Shown: positions 8,348 through 17,500, counted from the stretch's first letter. The stretch: DNA of 64,000 bases from JBBQVS01 sp964250765 (GCA_964250765.1 CAXUHF010000005.1:17234-81233), one strand, 5' to 3'. Notes: generated by a model not told the origin, from the sequence alone. A program made the numbers and translations.

Positions 8348-9406
8348 ATGCCTTCAGAAATGTCGCAAGCAAATGGTTCAGAAGCTCGCTTACTCGGTGA
8401 TGAACGGTTTTTGCGGAAGATTGCCTATATGTATTATGAAGATGGGCTTTCACAAGAAGTGATTGCTGAGAGGGAATTTTGTTCTCGCCAGACAGTAAGT
8501 AAAGCACTACAAAAAGCGAAAGACCGTAACATTGTTCGCATTTCTATTGTACCAGATATGCGTATAGGCTATTTACGTAATCTCTCACGTGAGGTACGTA
8601 CAGAACTGCAACTTGACGATGTTGTGCTCGTTCCGGGTCGTAGCTTTGAAGGTATGACAGAGAATGAAACTAGTGATGAGGTGGTGACTGAGATTGCAAC
8701 CGCTGCCGCAGATTATCTCGATCAGCTTATTACTGACACCGACGTACTGGCTGTTTCTGGTGGCACGACGTTCATGCGTAATGTGGTACGCTATCTTAAT
8801 CCAAGTAAACTCCTTCCCCATTTACGGGTGGTTGCGACAATTGGTTTCGTCCAGGCTCATACGAGTGATGGGGATGCCAACCTGATTGCTCACGATATTG
8901 CTGAGGCGTATGGAGGGGAGCATACCTGGTGTTGTATGCCTGCATTTTATCCAGTATTCCAAGGTGCCCAAGATTATCTTCCAAAGCTGATGCACAATGA
9001 TCCCATCGTAAGGCAAGCCGTCGATCTTCATGAGAGAGCAAATGTTGTCATGATGGGAATTTGGCCTCCTCACACGAATAATGAGGTTATCTTAAAAGGC
9101 ATACTCTCCAAGGACCAGATTCAAGCGGTAGAGAAGTTCCATCCAGCTGTGGACATTAACCATTGGGTCTTTGATGCGGAGGGTCAATGCATTAACACGA
9201 TGCTTGACCCTCAGCCATATTGTTTGTCAGGCATGGAAATTCCCACCCTCAAAGAAAAAATTAGACAAGGAGGCACGAAAGTGATTCTTGTTGCAGGTGG
9301 CGGTCCTTCCTACGTTTCTGCTATTCGTGCTGCGTTGAAGGCAGGACTTGCAAGTATCTTAATCACAGACCATATAACCGCACAATCATTGTTGGGTGAG
9401 AAGTGA
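8348..9406 (+). CDS. SorC/DeoR-family sugar-binding transcriptional regulator
   Basis: About 352 residues. The N-terminus has a helix-turn-helix (~20-60: AYMYYEDGLSQEVIAE, then SRQTVSKALQKA) typical of SorC/CggR/DeoR regulators. The remainder is a SorC-type sugar-binding domain with the NagB/RpiA-like fold (DVLAVSGGTTFMRNVV; C-terminal VILVAGGGPSYVSAIRAAL). Such proteins sense a phosphorylated sugar and bind operators as tetramers. The start at 8348 follows AGGGGAG by 7 bases; a TTG at 8306 would extend the frame without such support. It overlaps the Nudix gene by four bases (GTGA), so the two are translationally coupled. The C-terminal phrase ASILITDHITAQSLL fits effector-loop sequences of the family. 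Confidence 0.85.
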   Translation: MPSEMSQANGSEARLLGDERFLRKIAYMYYEDGLSQEVIAEREFCSRQTVSKALQKAKDRNIVRISIVPDMRIGYLRNLSREVRTELQLDDVVLVPGRSFEGMTENETSDEVVTEIATAAADYLDQLITDTDVLAVSGGTTFMRNVVRYLNPSKLLPHLRVVATIGFVQAHTSDGDANLIAHDIAEAYGGEHTWCCMPAFYPVFQGAQDYLPKLMHNDPIVRQAVDLHERANVVMMGIWPPHTNNEVILKGILSKDQIQAVEKFHPAVDINHWVFDAEGQCINTMLDPQPYCLSGMEIPTLKEKIRQGGTKVILVAGGGPSYVSAIRAALKAGLASILITDHITAQSLLGEK

Positions 9407-9981
9407 ACATAGAGAAAATGCAACACGCCTCACAGATGCTTTTACAACGTTTAGATACATACATGCCTGAAGACGAAGCAGAGCATACCTCGATTTCACT
9501 CAGCAAAAAGATGATAGTGAAACATCCGAATATCTGGCTTCAAAGTTGCCTAGAAGGTCACATCACCGGTTCTGCTTTGATTCTTGATGTGGCAAGCAAG
9601 AACGTTCTGCTTATGTATCATCGCAAGCTCCAGTTATGGCTTCAAATGGGAGGGCATGGGGAAGGTGAACTGGATCCGTCGCAGATTGCGTTGCGTGAGG
9701 CCATTGAGGAATCTGCATTGCCTGACCTCACGTTTTTTCCTTCCTCTGAGCAACCAATGGTTATTGATGTCGATGCGCATAGCATTCCAGCTCGACATGA
9801 TGTACCAGAACACTACCACTTAGACTTTCGCTATCTCTTACTTACGTCGTCGCCGGAAAGTATCCGGCTATCAAGTCCTGAAGCACATGATTTACGCTGG
9901 TATTCATTCTCAGAAATTCCAGCATTACCTCTCAAACCTGCAACACTTCGCTTGATAAAGAAAGCCGAGCGACTCTTATGA
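9403..9981 (+). CDS. Nudix hydrolase coupled to SorC regulator
   Basis: 192 residues with a Nudix box near 84-106: G-x5-E-x7-REAIEES (LREAIEESALPDL), where the usual glycine after EE is replaced. The Nudix fold hydrolyses nucleoside diphosphates linked to another moiety using Mg2+. The first ~45 residues are helical and hydrophilic. GTG 9403 overlaps the preceding stop (GTGA), and a downstream ATG at 9418 is a second possible start. Coupling to a SorC sugar-phosphate sensor suggests a shared role in metabolism of a nucleotide-linked sugar or a pentose-derived metabolite, but this is inference. Confidence 0.8.
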   Translation: MNIEKMQHASQMLLQRLDTYMPEDEAEHTSISLSKKMIVKHPNIWLQSCLEGHITGSALILDVASKNVLLMYHRKLQLWLQMGGHGEGELDPSQIALREAIEESALPDLTFFPSSEQPMVIDVDAHSIPARHDVPEHYHLDFRYLLLTSSPESIRLSSPEAHDLRWYSFSEIPALPLKPATLRLIKKAERLL

Positions 9982-10140
9982 CCTCTATGAAGCCGAGAGC
10001 ATGCCTTCCTTTCTTGCCCTTCGTATGCTTTTCAAGACGCTTCGACTTCCGAAAAACCCTCACCAAGAACCATTGACAACTTCTAAGCTATACAGTACGC
10101 TTGCATCAACAATCAGTGTCGATGTCAGGAGGGTTCTTAC

Positions 10141-11559
10141 ATGAATGCACCCGTTGCGCTACGTCGCGTCTTAAAGTTTCGCACGGTGGTTTCGACCAGC
10201 GCTGGTCTCTCGTATGCCGCTATTAGTCTCCTCGGCTGTGTCCAACTTGCCTCGCTTGTAGGCGGTGACTCAGGCTGGATTGCTATTCTTATCGCTGGCC
10301 TACTAGCCTTATTAGCAGCCTTTTGCTTTTCAGAACTGAACGCGCTCTATCCTACCGCCGCAGCCATTCGCCTCTATATGAAGGAGGCGTTCAACGACAA
10401 TTTTTCGCTAATTATTTCCTTTGGCTACATGCTGACCATCGTTGCCGTTATCGCCGCTGATAGCTACATTGTCGGTAATGCTATCACCTATGCTTTGAAC
10501 CTTCCATCGTGGGCATCGCTGATCTGGATCCTTGCTATTCTGGGCTTAGCACTCGGTGCGAACTTACGCGGCATCAAATTAGCTGGCCTATTGCAAGATA
10601 TAACAACCTACACTATTCTAGCGGTAGCCATTATTATTTCTTTGATTGCACTCAGCCAACACGGGTTTCAACTACGTTCACCCTTTGACTCTCTAAGCCA
10701 TCCTCTTGATCTCATACAAGCGGTCGCTATTGGTGTCTTTGTCTTCTCGGCCTTTGAATGGGTAACACCTCTGTCGGAAGAGATTACAAACATCAAACTC
10801 ATTCCTAGAGGTATGTTTGTTGGCTTAGGTCTTCTTCTGGTGTCTTATGCGCTTTTCACCGTTGCCGCTAGCAACGTGCTACACATAGATAATCAGCATC
10901 AAGCGTTAGCAACCTCGCCAATTCCGCAAATGTTGTTAGGAAAGGCCATTCTTGGTCAGGTGGGTATCTGGATTATGCTAGGAGCGACGTTACTGACTGC
11001 GGTGATGACGTTTAACGGCGGTTTTGCGACGGCCTCACGCTTTATGTACGCCGCTGCCCGCGAAGATACACTGCCACCAGTCTTTGCGCGTATCAGTATC
11101 GACAACGCTGTACCCTATGTCACCGTGATTGTACTTGCAGGCGCGTCAGCAGTAATCGCCATTCTTATCTTCCTTACAGGCCAGTTTCAATTATTAATTC
11201 TTGTCGGTTCGGTGCTTGAAGCACTCATCTATACAGTCGCAGGTCTATGTGTGTTGCAACTGCGACGACGCCAGCCGAACGCGGAACGCTCGTTTCGTAT
11301 TCGTGGTGGTCTTGTTATTCCTATAGCCACTATAGTTATCTTTGGTGTGCTCGGCATACTTGCCTCGCTTGGAGCTGGTACTGCTAATGTCTTTCCAGGC
11401 GTGCCCCTTGTGCTGACACTTTTTGTGTTCGCGCTCTCGACGCTCTACGTCTTTCTTGTTGTACCACGTCTACGCAAAAATGCTGCTGCGAAACGTGCGG
11501 CGACAACGAGGCGTAGACCAGTACGTGAAACACGCAAACCGGAGATTAGCCAAGGTTAA
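10141..11559 (+). CDS. APC-family amino-acid permease
   Basis: A 472-residue membrane protein with about 12 transmembrane helices. It has the AxxG-type unwound region of helix 1 (STSAGLSYAAISLLG), a PTAAAIRLYMKEAF segment after helix 2 and FEWVTPLSEEI in the helix 6-7 region, all usual for amino acid-polyamine-organocation transporters. It imports or exchanges amino acids or amines by proton or antiport coupling; the substrate is not predictable. The C-terminal tail after the last helix is basic (KNAAAKRAATTRRRPVRETRKPE). AGGAGGG lies 9 bases before ATG 10141. The last 14 bases overlap the end of the convergent sua5 gene with no room for a terminator between them. Confidence 0.85.
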   Translation: MNAPVALRRVLKFRTVVSTSAGLSYAAISLLGCVQLASLVGGDSGWIAILIAGLLALLAAFCFSELNALYPTAAAIRLYMKEAFNDNFSLIISFGYMLTIVAVIAADSYIVGNAITYALNLPSWASLIWILAILGLALGANLRGIKLAGLLQDITTYTILAVAIIISLIALSQHGFQLRSPFDSLSHPLDLIQAVAIGVFVFSAFEWVTPLSEEITNIKLIPRGMFVGLGLLLVSYALFTVAASNVLHIDNQHQALATSPIPQMLLGKAILGQVGIWIMLGATLLTAVMTFNGGFATASRFMYAAAREDTLPPVFARISIDNAVPYVTVIVLAGASAVIAILIFLTGQFQLLILVGSVLEALIYTVAGLCVLQLRRRQPNAERSFRIRGGLVIPIATIVIFGVLGILASLGAGTANVFPGVPLVLTLFVFALSTLYVFLVVPRLRKNAAAKRAATTRRRPVRETRKPEISQG

Positions 11560-12619
11560 CCGAGATAATCTTGCCCCCAGCAGCTTTACGGAGTCGGTCT
11601 CGAATCGCTAAGCCAAGCCCTTGCTCTGTAAAGCTACGACAGAGGATGCTTTGTACGCCAGTCTCCTCAAGCGTGCGTAAGCCTGCGAAAAGATTCGCCG
11701 CTATCTGTTCTGGTTCGCTGGCACTTCCAAGCGTGTAGATGCGTGCGCCACTTATAGCAAATGTTGGGATATCCTCATCAGCAATCAGGACGCCTACATG
11801 CTCACCCTGTGCCTGTCTGCGCTGTATCTCTGCCAGCATCGCACGGTCTACCGCTTGTGTTGACCCTTCAAAGAGAAATGTAGGTACATTTGGTGCATAG
11901 TGAGTAAGTAATTGTCCAGGTGCGTTTTGTGCTATATGCTCATCCTGTTTTTCGTTGTTTGGCGTCTTATGATAGACCACCTCTGGCAAAATGTGTCGTA
12001 ACGCTTCTGCACTAACACCACCGGGACGGAGAATAGTTGGTACTGGTGTGCATAGATCGAGTACGGTTGACTCGACACCGACTTCACATGGACCACTATC
12101 AAGGATAAGTGGCACACGTCCATCGAGGTCTGTCAGGGCATGCTGTGCGGTTGTTGGGCTAACGTGCATAAAACGGTTGGCACTTGGGGCTGCGATAGGC
12201 GAACCCGTCGCACGGATAAGAGCCAGTGCAACAGCATGGCGCGGCATGCGTACTGCGACAGTGGACAAACCAGCCGTGACAAGCTTAGGGACGCGAGGAC
12301 TGGCAGGAAGTATCATCGTTAGTGGGCCAGGCCAAAACATATTTGCTAGGAGCTTTGCTTGTTCTGGTAGTGTGGTGACGAGTGTCTCTAATGCTTCTAC
12401 ATCGGCGATATGCACAATCAAAGGGTCGCTGTAAGGACGTTCTTTCGCTGCAAATATACGTTCCAATGCCGGGAGTTGCATGGAGTCGCTACCAAGTCCA
12501 TAGACGGTTTCTGTGGGAAATACGATAACCTGTCCTTCCCTGAGTAGAGAGGCTGCACGCTCAATAATAAATGCATTGGGATGATTAGCGTTGATACGTA
12601 ATACTTCTGTATGATACAT
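11546..12619 (-). CDS. sua5: L-threonylcarbamoyladenylate synthase (Sua5 type)
   Basis: 357 residues: an N-terminal YrdC domain (about 15-200, with VFPTETVYGLG near 30 and the SPIAAPSANRF loop) followed by the Sua5 C-terminal domain (~225-357). It makes threonylcarbamoyl-AMP from threonine, bicarbonate and ATP, the first step of the universal t6A37 tRNA modification. The length matches full Sua5, not the short TsaC. The frame continues upstream to 12925, but that part reads as noise; ATG 12619 starts MYHTEVLRI at the expected place with GGAG upstream. It overlaps the convergent permease by 14 bases. Confidence 0.92.
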   Translation of the reverse strand: MYHTEVLRINANHPNAFIIERAASLLREGQVIVFPTETVYGLGSDSMQLPALERIFAAKERPYSDPLIVHIADVEALETLVTTLPEQAKLLANMFWPGPLTMILPASPRVPKLVTAGLSTVAVRMPRHAVALALIRATGSPIAAPSANRFMHVSPTTAQHALTDLDGRVPLILDSGPCEVGVESTVLDLCTPVPTILRPGGVSAEALRHILPEVVYHKTPNNEKQDEHIAQNAPGQLLTHYAPNVPTFLFEGSTQAVDRAMLAEIQRRQAQGEHVGVLIADEDIPTFAISGARIYTLGSASEPEQIAANLFAGLRTLEETGVQSILCRSFTEQGLGLAIRDRLRKAAGGKIISVNLG

Positions 12620-12724
12620 TTTGCGTAGAGAACTCCAAAGAAACATATATGAAAAATAAATTGACCATAAAGATTGTAGCACAGAACCTGCCGAAACATA
12701 TGCTACTAAACTAGGACATGGCAA

Positions 12725-12803
12725 GGGCAGAGCACCTGTCACTACTATACTATCTGTCGCTACAAAACGAAGCTTGTGTATAGTAATGACAGGTGCTCTG
12801 CCC
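12725..12803. repeat. Long inverted repeat, 26-bp arms
   Basis: Arms 12725-12750 and 12778-12803 match at 25 of 26 positions (GGGCAGAGCACCTGTCA...), the mismatch being a G-U-compatible change. It lies between the 5' end of sua5 and the 3' end of msrA, both on the minus strand, so it may terminate msrA transcription. Adjacent sequence also pairs in part (GACATGGCAA against CCTGTCATGC). It resembles in style, but not in sequence, the other long palindromes in the window. Confidence 0.7.
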
Positions 12804-12839
12804 CTGTCATGCGGCATACTTGCCTCACACGTGTAACTA

Positions 12840-13334
12840 TTAGATGTTGCAGTGAGAGAGGCCACGCTTCTCAAGGTACTGCTGGTGATAGTCTTCCGCT
12901 TTGAAAAATGTTTGTGCAGGCACAACCTCTGTTACAATCGGCCTCTTGTACTTGCCGGAGCTTTGCAGTTTCTCCTTAGAGGCAAGAGCCTCAGCCTTTT
13001 GCTCTTCTGAGTGATAGAAGATGACTGAGCGGTACTGTGTGCCGATATCTGGTCCCTGGCGGTTAAGTGTTGTTGGATTGTGATTCTCCCAAAACACGTT
13101 CAGAAGCGTTTCGTAGGAGACTCTCGATGGATCAAACTCGACTTGCAAAGTTTCCGCATGCCCAGTGCGTCCAGTGCATACGTCGTGGTATGTAGGATTA
13201 TTGAAGGTACCGCCCTCGTAGCCCACTGTTGTCGAAATGACGCCTTTTATCTGACGAAACTCGGCCTCGACACCCCAGAAACATCCGGCTGCGAAGTCTG
13301 CTTTTTGTGTTGTCTTGGTGATCTCTTGTTGCAT
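12840..13334 (-). CDS. msrA: Peptide methionine-S-sulfoxide reductase
   Basis: 164 residues with the MsrA active-site motif GCFWG (C18) and further family blocks: TTVGYEGG, YHDVCTGRTGHAE, GPDIGTQYRSVIFYH and AEDYHQQYL. It reduces methionine-(S)-sulfoxide in free or protein form with thioredoxin, repairing oxidative damage. The C-terminal Cys in GLSHCNI may be the resolving cysteine. ATG 13334 is chosen for AAAGGAG 11 bases upstream; the frame is open to 13490 without family similarity. It is probably transcribed alone. Confidence 0.95.
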   Translation of the reverse strand: MQQEITKTTQKADFAAGCFWGVEAEFRQIKGVISTTVGYEGGTFNNPTYHDVCTGRTGHAETLQVEFDPSRVSYETLLNVFWENHNPTTLNRQGPDIGTQYRSVIFYHSEEQKAEALASKEKLQSSGKYKRPIVTEVVPAQTFFKAEDYHQQYLEKRGLSHCNI

Positions 13335-13563
13335 TGTAACTGTTGCTCCTTTACAAGCATATCGTTGTCTACGTTTATTGTAATATATAGTACTACGAGA
13401 AAACAATCCAGTTTTTACTGAGACGTTACTTTTCAATAGGGTAGGTAATACATATAGAATGGGATATTCGGCTAGTGCTGGTTGCGACACTCTTACACCG
13501 CATGTTATACTTTGCCGTGTCTTGAAACGTGGAATTAAAGTATAGTAGAGAAAAGTAGGAGCG

Positions 13564-14577
13564 ATGCGTCAAGTAAGTCCTCGAAACAATCGTCTCAGTA
13601 ACCCTCGTCATTTTATCGGTCTGAGTGGGATGGCTCTCTCTCTCCTCATTCTGCTGAGTGTCGTCTTCTATGTCTATGCCTCCTACCGTAATACAACAAC
13701 GGCGAAGGGTCAACATGTTCCCGCATCGGCATCAAGTTTACATACCGCTCCCAAACAGCCACTTATCACCTGCAAAACACCTACACATGCGGCTGGTAAT
13801 ACGACCGAGACTCTCACGTCAGGCGGCTTAAAACGTACATTTCTTGTGCATCTCGCATCCTCATATGGTAAGCAACCACAGCCACTTATTTTGCTCTATC
13901 ATGGCTATAGCTGGACATCGCAGATTATGGAGCAGACTACTGGTATGAACAAGGAGGCAGATAAAGCTGGCTTTGTGCTTGTCTATCCGCAAGGAGTTGA
14001 TGACCCACCTTCGTGGAATGCTGGCGTGGGTGCGTATGGGCCAACGGGTGACGCGGACGATATACAGTTCACACGCGACATGTTGCAGTCTCTTGAGCAA
14101 AACTACTGTGTCGATACGCATCGTGTCTACATCTCCGGCTTCTCACTTGGTGGTGGTATGGCCTATCGCCTCGCTTGCACATTGAGCGATAAACTGGCAG
14201 CCGTTGCAACCGTTTCTGGCGCATATTATCCTATTCCAGAAGGCTGTCATCCCACGCGTCCCTTGCCCATTATGGAAATTCACGGGTATGCAGACCCGCT
14301 CGCTCCCTATGCTGGCAATGTCAACACGCGTATGGGAGCAGTACAAACATATCTTAATGGGTGGCTGAGTCGTGATTCATGTACTGGCAATCCTGAAACC
14401 TTTTTCCAACAAGGTGATGTCACTGGTATACAATGGACGAAGTGCGCTGACAATACTATCGTGCGCCACTATCGTATCAGTGATGGTTTGCATACATGGC
14501 CCGGTAGCCCAGGCACGACTCATGTTATAAATGCGAATGTAGTGATATGGGACTTTTTTAGTAAATTCTCTTTGTAA
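13564..14577 (+). CDS. Secreted esterase, PHB depolymerase/feruloyl esterase (LpqC) type
   Basis: 337 residues. Residues ~17-40 form a single hydrophobic N-terminal helix (signal anchor or signal peptide), followed by a Ser/Thr/Ala-rich linker to ~65. The rest is an alpha/beta-hydrolase of the CE1 group: LLYHGYSWTS (oxyanion region), G192-F-S194-L-G nucleophile elbow, D244 in HGYADPLAPY and H310 in SDGLHTWPG. Cysteines at 70, 182, 205, 228, 273 and 294 could form disulfides, which suits an extracellular enzyme. It probably hydrolyses ester bonds in polyhydroxyalkanoate oligomers or in plant phenolic esters. Transcribed alone, with a family-A palindrome after the stop. Confidence 0.85.
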   Translation: MRQVSPRNNRLSNPRHFIGLSGMALSLLILLSVVFYVYASYRNTTTAKGQHVPASASSLHTAPKQPLITCKTPTHAAGNTTETLTSGGLKRTFLVHLASSYGKQPQPLILLYHGYSWTSQIMEQTTGMNKEADKAGFVLVYPQGVDDPPSWNAGVGAYGPTGDADDIQFTRDMLQSLEQNYCVDTHRVYISGFSLGGGMAYRLACTLSDKLAAVATVSGAYYPIPEGCHPTRPLPIMEIHGYADPLAPYAGNVNTRMGAVQTYLNGWLSRDSCTGNPETFFQQGDVTGIQWTKCADNTIVRHYRISDGLHTWPGSPGTTHVINANVVIWDFFSKFSL

Positions 14578-14604
14578 TCGTCTTTAACAAATGACATGGG
14601 ATAT

Positions 14605-14685
14605 GCTGTAGGGGCCATAATTCATTACGCCCTGGTCTCCATTGACTATTGCGGCGAGGGCGTAATGAATTATGGCCCCTACAGC
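14605..14685. repeat. Family A palindrome, 28-bp perfect arms
   Basis: Arms 14605-14632 and 14658-14685 are perfect reverse complements, with the core GTAGGGGC then ATTCATTACGCCC, and a 25-base loop. A sequence-related palindrome sits at 18099-18183, including part of the loop, and a third, more diverged, at 42407-42481. The right arm contains the TAG stop codon (14679-14681, minus strand) of the Lrp-type gene. It lies between convergent genes and could end both transcripts. Confidence 0.8.
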
Positions 14686-15185
14686 AATTCTGCCTCCGGT
14701 AGCGGTGGTGGGCGAAGAGGAACAGGTGTAGACTGAATGATGGTGGTTGTCGTTGAGCCATATAAGAGGAAGCTATCAAGGAGACGATCAAGCTGATCGA
14801 TAGCAGGAATATATACTTTAAGCACAAAACAATCCTCGCCTGTGACGCGGTGACATTCTACGACTTCGGGTATCTGTTGCGCCAATTCTGCGATTCTCGG
14901 CAGCTGTCCAACGTTTGGACGTATACGAACGTAAGCCGCAACTGGCAATCCAAGTGCTATTGGATTCAACTCTAAGCTGTACCCCCGAATCACTCCTGTT
15001 TCCTCCAAACGACGCACACGTTCAGTGACAGCAGGAGAAGACATGCCAATTCTGCGACCTAGTTCCGACATGGTTAAACGAGGGTCATGTTGAAGTTCCT
15101 CTAATATACGTTTGTTAACCGCATCAATCTCCTGTGAAAAAGATGTGTAAGTAAATAACTGTTTTTTCTTTAAAGCTTGTTCCAT
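14679..15185 (-). CDS. Lrp/AsnC-family transcriptional regulator
   Basis: 168 residues: an N-terminal helix-turn-helix (~22-70: DAVNKRILEELQHDPR, then MSELGRRIGMSSPAVTERVRRLE) and a RAM effector domain (~80-155) ending in TTTTIIQSTPVPLRP. Lrp-like proteins assemble as octamers and respond to amino acids. It is divergent from the EamA exporter gene at 15271, a common Lrp/exporter arrangement, so control of that exporter is likely. The TAG stop lies inside a repeat arm, and the last residues LPEAELL may be a recent change at the 3' end. The ~20 residues before the HTH (MEQALKKKQL...) are longer than in most relatives. Confidence 0.9.
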   Translation of the reverse strand: MEQALKKKQLFTYTSFSQEIDAVNKRILEELQHDPRLTMSELGRRIGMSSPAVTERVRRLEETGVIRGYSLELNPIALGLPVAAYVRIRPNVGQLPRIAELAQQIPEVVECHRVTGEDCFVLKVYIPAIDQLDRLLDSFLLYGSTTTTIIQSTPVPLRPPPLPEAELL

Positions 15186-15270
15186 ATGAGGAATATCTCC
15201 TAAAGAATGCTATGTATTCTCGCTATTTTTCATAGTACCATATCTGTAAATACTTTTGAGGTGAAATATT

Positions 15271-16170
15271 ATGGTATCAGTGAAAAAAGTGAGTGTGACA
15301 GACAAAGTTCCACCACAAGCTTTCTTCCTAGTGAGTGCTGTCTTTCACTATCTCGGTCCAGCTTTTGCCGTGCTTCTTTTTGCTCATGTTTCTGTACTTG
15401 GTGTTGCATGGTTGCGCATTGCAAGTGCTGCTATCGTCTTTGCTCTATGGCGTCGGCCTTGGCGTATGTTCATAAGCTCCCTGTGGGCAACACGACGCAT
15501 TCTGATTGCACTTGGTGTTGTGCTTGGTTTGATGAATGCGTGTTTCTATCTTGCTATCGCTCGTATTCCATTGGGAACGGTGGGAGCCATAGAATTCATC
15601 GGTCCTATTATTCTTGCATCGTTTGGTGCGCGAACTCCACGCAATCTCGGTGCATTGGTTTTTGCCGCTATTGGAGGCTGGCTTCTGACTGGCGCACGAT
15701 TTAGCGGAGAGCCACTCGGCTTTGTCTTCGCCTTTGCCAATTGTATTTTGTTCATGCTATATATCATACTGGGACATCGCATCGCTGAGGATGGTGGCGC
15801 CACTGGCATTGACAGACTTGGTGCAGCAATGTTTATTGCACTCGTAACAGTTAGTCCAATTGGCTTCAAAGATGTAGTACCAGTATTTACACAACCTGTA
15901 CTTCTGCTTGCAGGTGTTGGTGTAGGAATTTGCTCGTCGGTTATTCCCTACGTATGTGATCAACTTGCATTAGCACGATTGCCACAGGCTACATATGCGC
16001 TTTTGCTCTCTTTGTTACCAGCTTCAGCAGTCATCATTGGTATCGTAGTTCTTCACCAAGTTCCAACAGTTATAGAGACTGTGGGTATTCTTCTTGTTGC
16101 CGTTGGAGTTTTACTGCATAGAGAGGCTGACACTCAACCTCAAAGTCAAACCAAGAAGAGTTCAGCATAA
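15271..16170 (+). CDS. EamA/DMT-superfamily exporter (RhtA-like)
   Basis: A 299-residue protein with ten predicted transmembrane helices in two EamA repeats (roughly 15-145 and 155-285). ARIPLGTVGAIEFIGPI and ARLPQATYALLLSLLPASAVIIG are family segments at the ends of the two halves. RhtA-type members export amino acids such as threonine and homoserine. Divergent pairing with an Lrp regulator supports amino-acid efflux. The start GAGGTGAAATATT-ATG has a near-consensus ribosome-binding site. The 85-base gap between the divergent starts probably holds the Lrp operator. Confidence 0.88.
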   Translation: MVSVKKVSVTDKVPPQAFFLVSAVFHYLGPAFAVLLFAHVSVLGVAWLRIASAAIVFALWRRPWRMFISSLWATRRILIALGVVLGLMNACFYLAIARIPLGTVGAIEFIGPIILASFGARTPRNLGALVFAAIGGWLLTGARFSGEPLGFVFAFANCILFMLYIILGHRIAEDGGATGIDRLGAAMFIALVTVSPIGFKDVVPVFTQPVLLLAGVGVGICSSVIPYVCDQLALARLPQATYALLLSLLPASAVIIGIVVLHQVPTVIETVGILLVAVGVLLHREADTQPQSQTKKSSA

Positions 16171-16183
16171 ACTGATACTTCTC

Positions 16184-17500
16184 TTACTTTCCAATAACCG
16201 CGCTTTCTACACCTGTCCAGTAGCGCGAGAAGCGGCGTAAGTCGCGTACATGCTCTACTGGTGCGAACTCTTCTACAGGATAGTGTTGCACGGGTATGAA
16301 TTTACTGATTCTTTCACTTGCATCTTGTAAGCGCGGGTCAACTACGGGCGTTGTCGCTATAGCTGAATAGCCTCGTTCCTTAATAAGCAAGAGTAGTATA
16401 TCAACGGTTGAGCCACGATAGATATGAATGTTTGGTATCTCTAGCAAGCATTCGTAAATGAATGCGAGACGTTTAATACTCCACCTTGCCGACTCTATTG
16501 CACCTTCGTCGAAGATGAATACTGACTGTGCTTGCGGATGTGCCGTAAGTGCAGGTCCGTAGGGATCAAGGCTCTCTTCGTTAATCCAAACAAGGACATT
16601 TTGTAGAGTTGCTGTGGACGCTACAACGTCAGTAGCGCGTAACGGCTCATGACCGTTACTGAGACGACGTGAGAGTTCGGTTTGTTCAGGTAAGGGCATT
16701 TCAACATTCGATGTGCCATCGGGAAAAATACGGTTAGAAACATCTTCGTAACTGCCCTCAAAAGGACAACCACCATGTGCTAATGGACACTTACTACAAT
16801 ACTTATTCTCGGTAAAACGTGCTAGATTCTCTCGATTGAAGGAGTAGGGTTTAGCTGCAAATGTTGACGCGACCCACTGCCAGGAGAGATTATTGCTTGC
16901 AGGATCGCCGTCAAGCAAATGCTGTAAAAACCAGTATGCACCAGCTTGCCAACGTACGCGACGATGATGTACAACATAGGCAGCTGTCCACATACGTGCA
17001 TGATTGTGCAAATATCCAACTGCTTTGAGGTCGCGTGCAAAGGAGTCTATGCACATAGCTTCTGTTGTGCCTTGCTCGATGTCACTAGGAAGGTCTTTTT
17101 TATAATGTGTCACACCCGTTTTATAAGGCTCAATATCGTTCCATATGTTGTTGCCCAACCGTGCATAGACACGCTGAAAATAGTCACGCCATGCAAATTC
17201 TTGTAGTAGTTTGTATGCTTTTTGGGGTGAAGTGTGCTCCAGTACGTGTCGTCGAACTTCTGCTAGTGAAATAACACCTTGTCGCAGATAAGGCGAAAGG
17301 CGTGTTACTTTGCCAGTGAGCATGTTGCGTGTCGATGCATATTGGTCAGGTTGTATCTGCTGTATCAACGGTTCAGCCGCAGTTCGTCCGCCTTGTATCG
17401 GACTGATTGCAGGACTACTCTCTGCTGCTTGTGGAAATTGTTCGCGTAAGTACTGTGCTAGTGTATCGCGGTCCACGAATGTTGTTTGTAGCTGTACCAC
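16184..17500 (-). CDS. Photolyase/cryptochrome-like flavoprotein with reversed domain order
   Basis: 438 residues. Residues ~30-260 match the helical FAD-binding domain of photolyases: TRLSPYLRQGVISL, EFAWRDYFQRVY, GYLHNHARMWTAAYVVHH, WFLQHLLDGDPASNNLSWQWV and the FNREN segment. It is followed by a cysteine cluster C235-x2-C238-x6-C245. Residues ~302-425 resemble the alpha/beta domain that is normally N-terminal (VLVWINEESLDPYGPAL, then RWSIKRLAFIYECL). The domain order is thus reversed relative to classical photolyases. Short FAD-domain-only relatives with the same Cys motif are known in cyanobacteria, to my recollection. A role in light sensing or pyrimidine-dimer repair is possible. The start is GTG 17500. 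It lies 29 bases after a Nudix gene on the same strand. Confidence 0.8.
   Translation of the reverse strand: MVQLQTTFVDRDTLAQYLREQFPQAAESSPAISPIQGGRTAAEPLIQQIQPDQYASTRNMLTGKVTRLSPYLRQGVISLAEVRRHVLEHTSPQKAYKLLQEFAWRDYFQRVYARLGNNIWNDIEPYKTGVTHYKKDLPSDIEQGTTEAMCIDSFARDLKAVGYLHNHARMWTAAYVVHHRRVRWQAGAYWFLQHLLDGDPASNNLSWQWVASTFAAKPYSFNRENLARFTENKYCSKCPLAHGGCPFEGSYEDVSNRIFPDGTSNVEMPLPEQTELSRRLSNGHEPLRATDVVASTATLQNVLVWINEESLDPYGPALTAHPQAQSVFIFDEGAIESARWSIKRLAFIYECLLEIPNIHIYRGSTVDILLLLIKERGYSAIATTPVVDPRLQDASERISKFIPVQHYPVEEFAPVEHVRDLRRFSRYWTGVESAVIGK

Noticed and set aside
9982..10140. T-box or riboswitch upstream of the APC permease
   Set aside because: No conserved T-box sequence or stable structure could be seen by eye.
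12620..12925. N-terminal extension of sua5
   Set aside because: The extra ~100 residues have no family similarity; a normal start exists at 12619.
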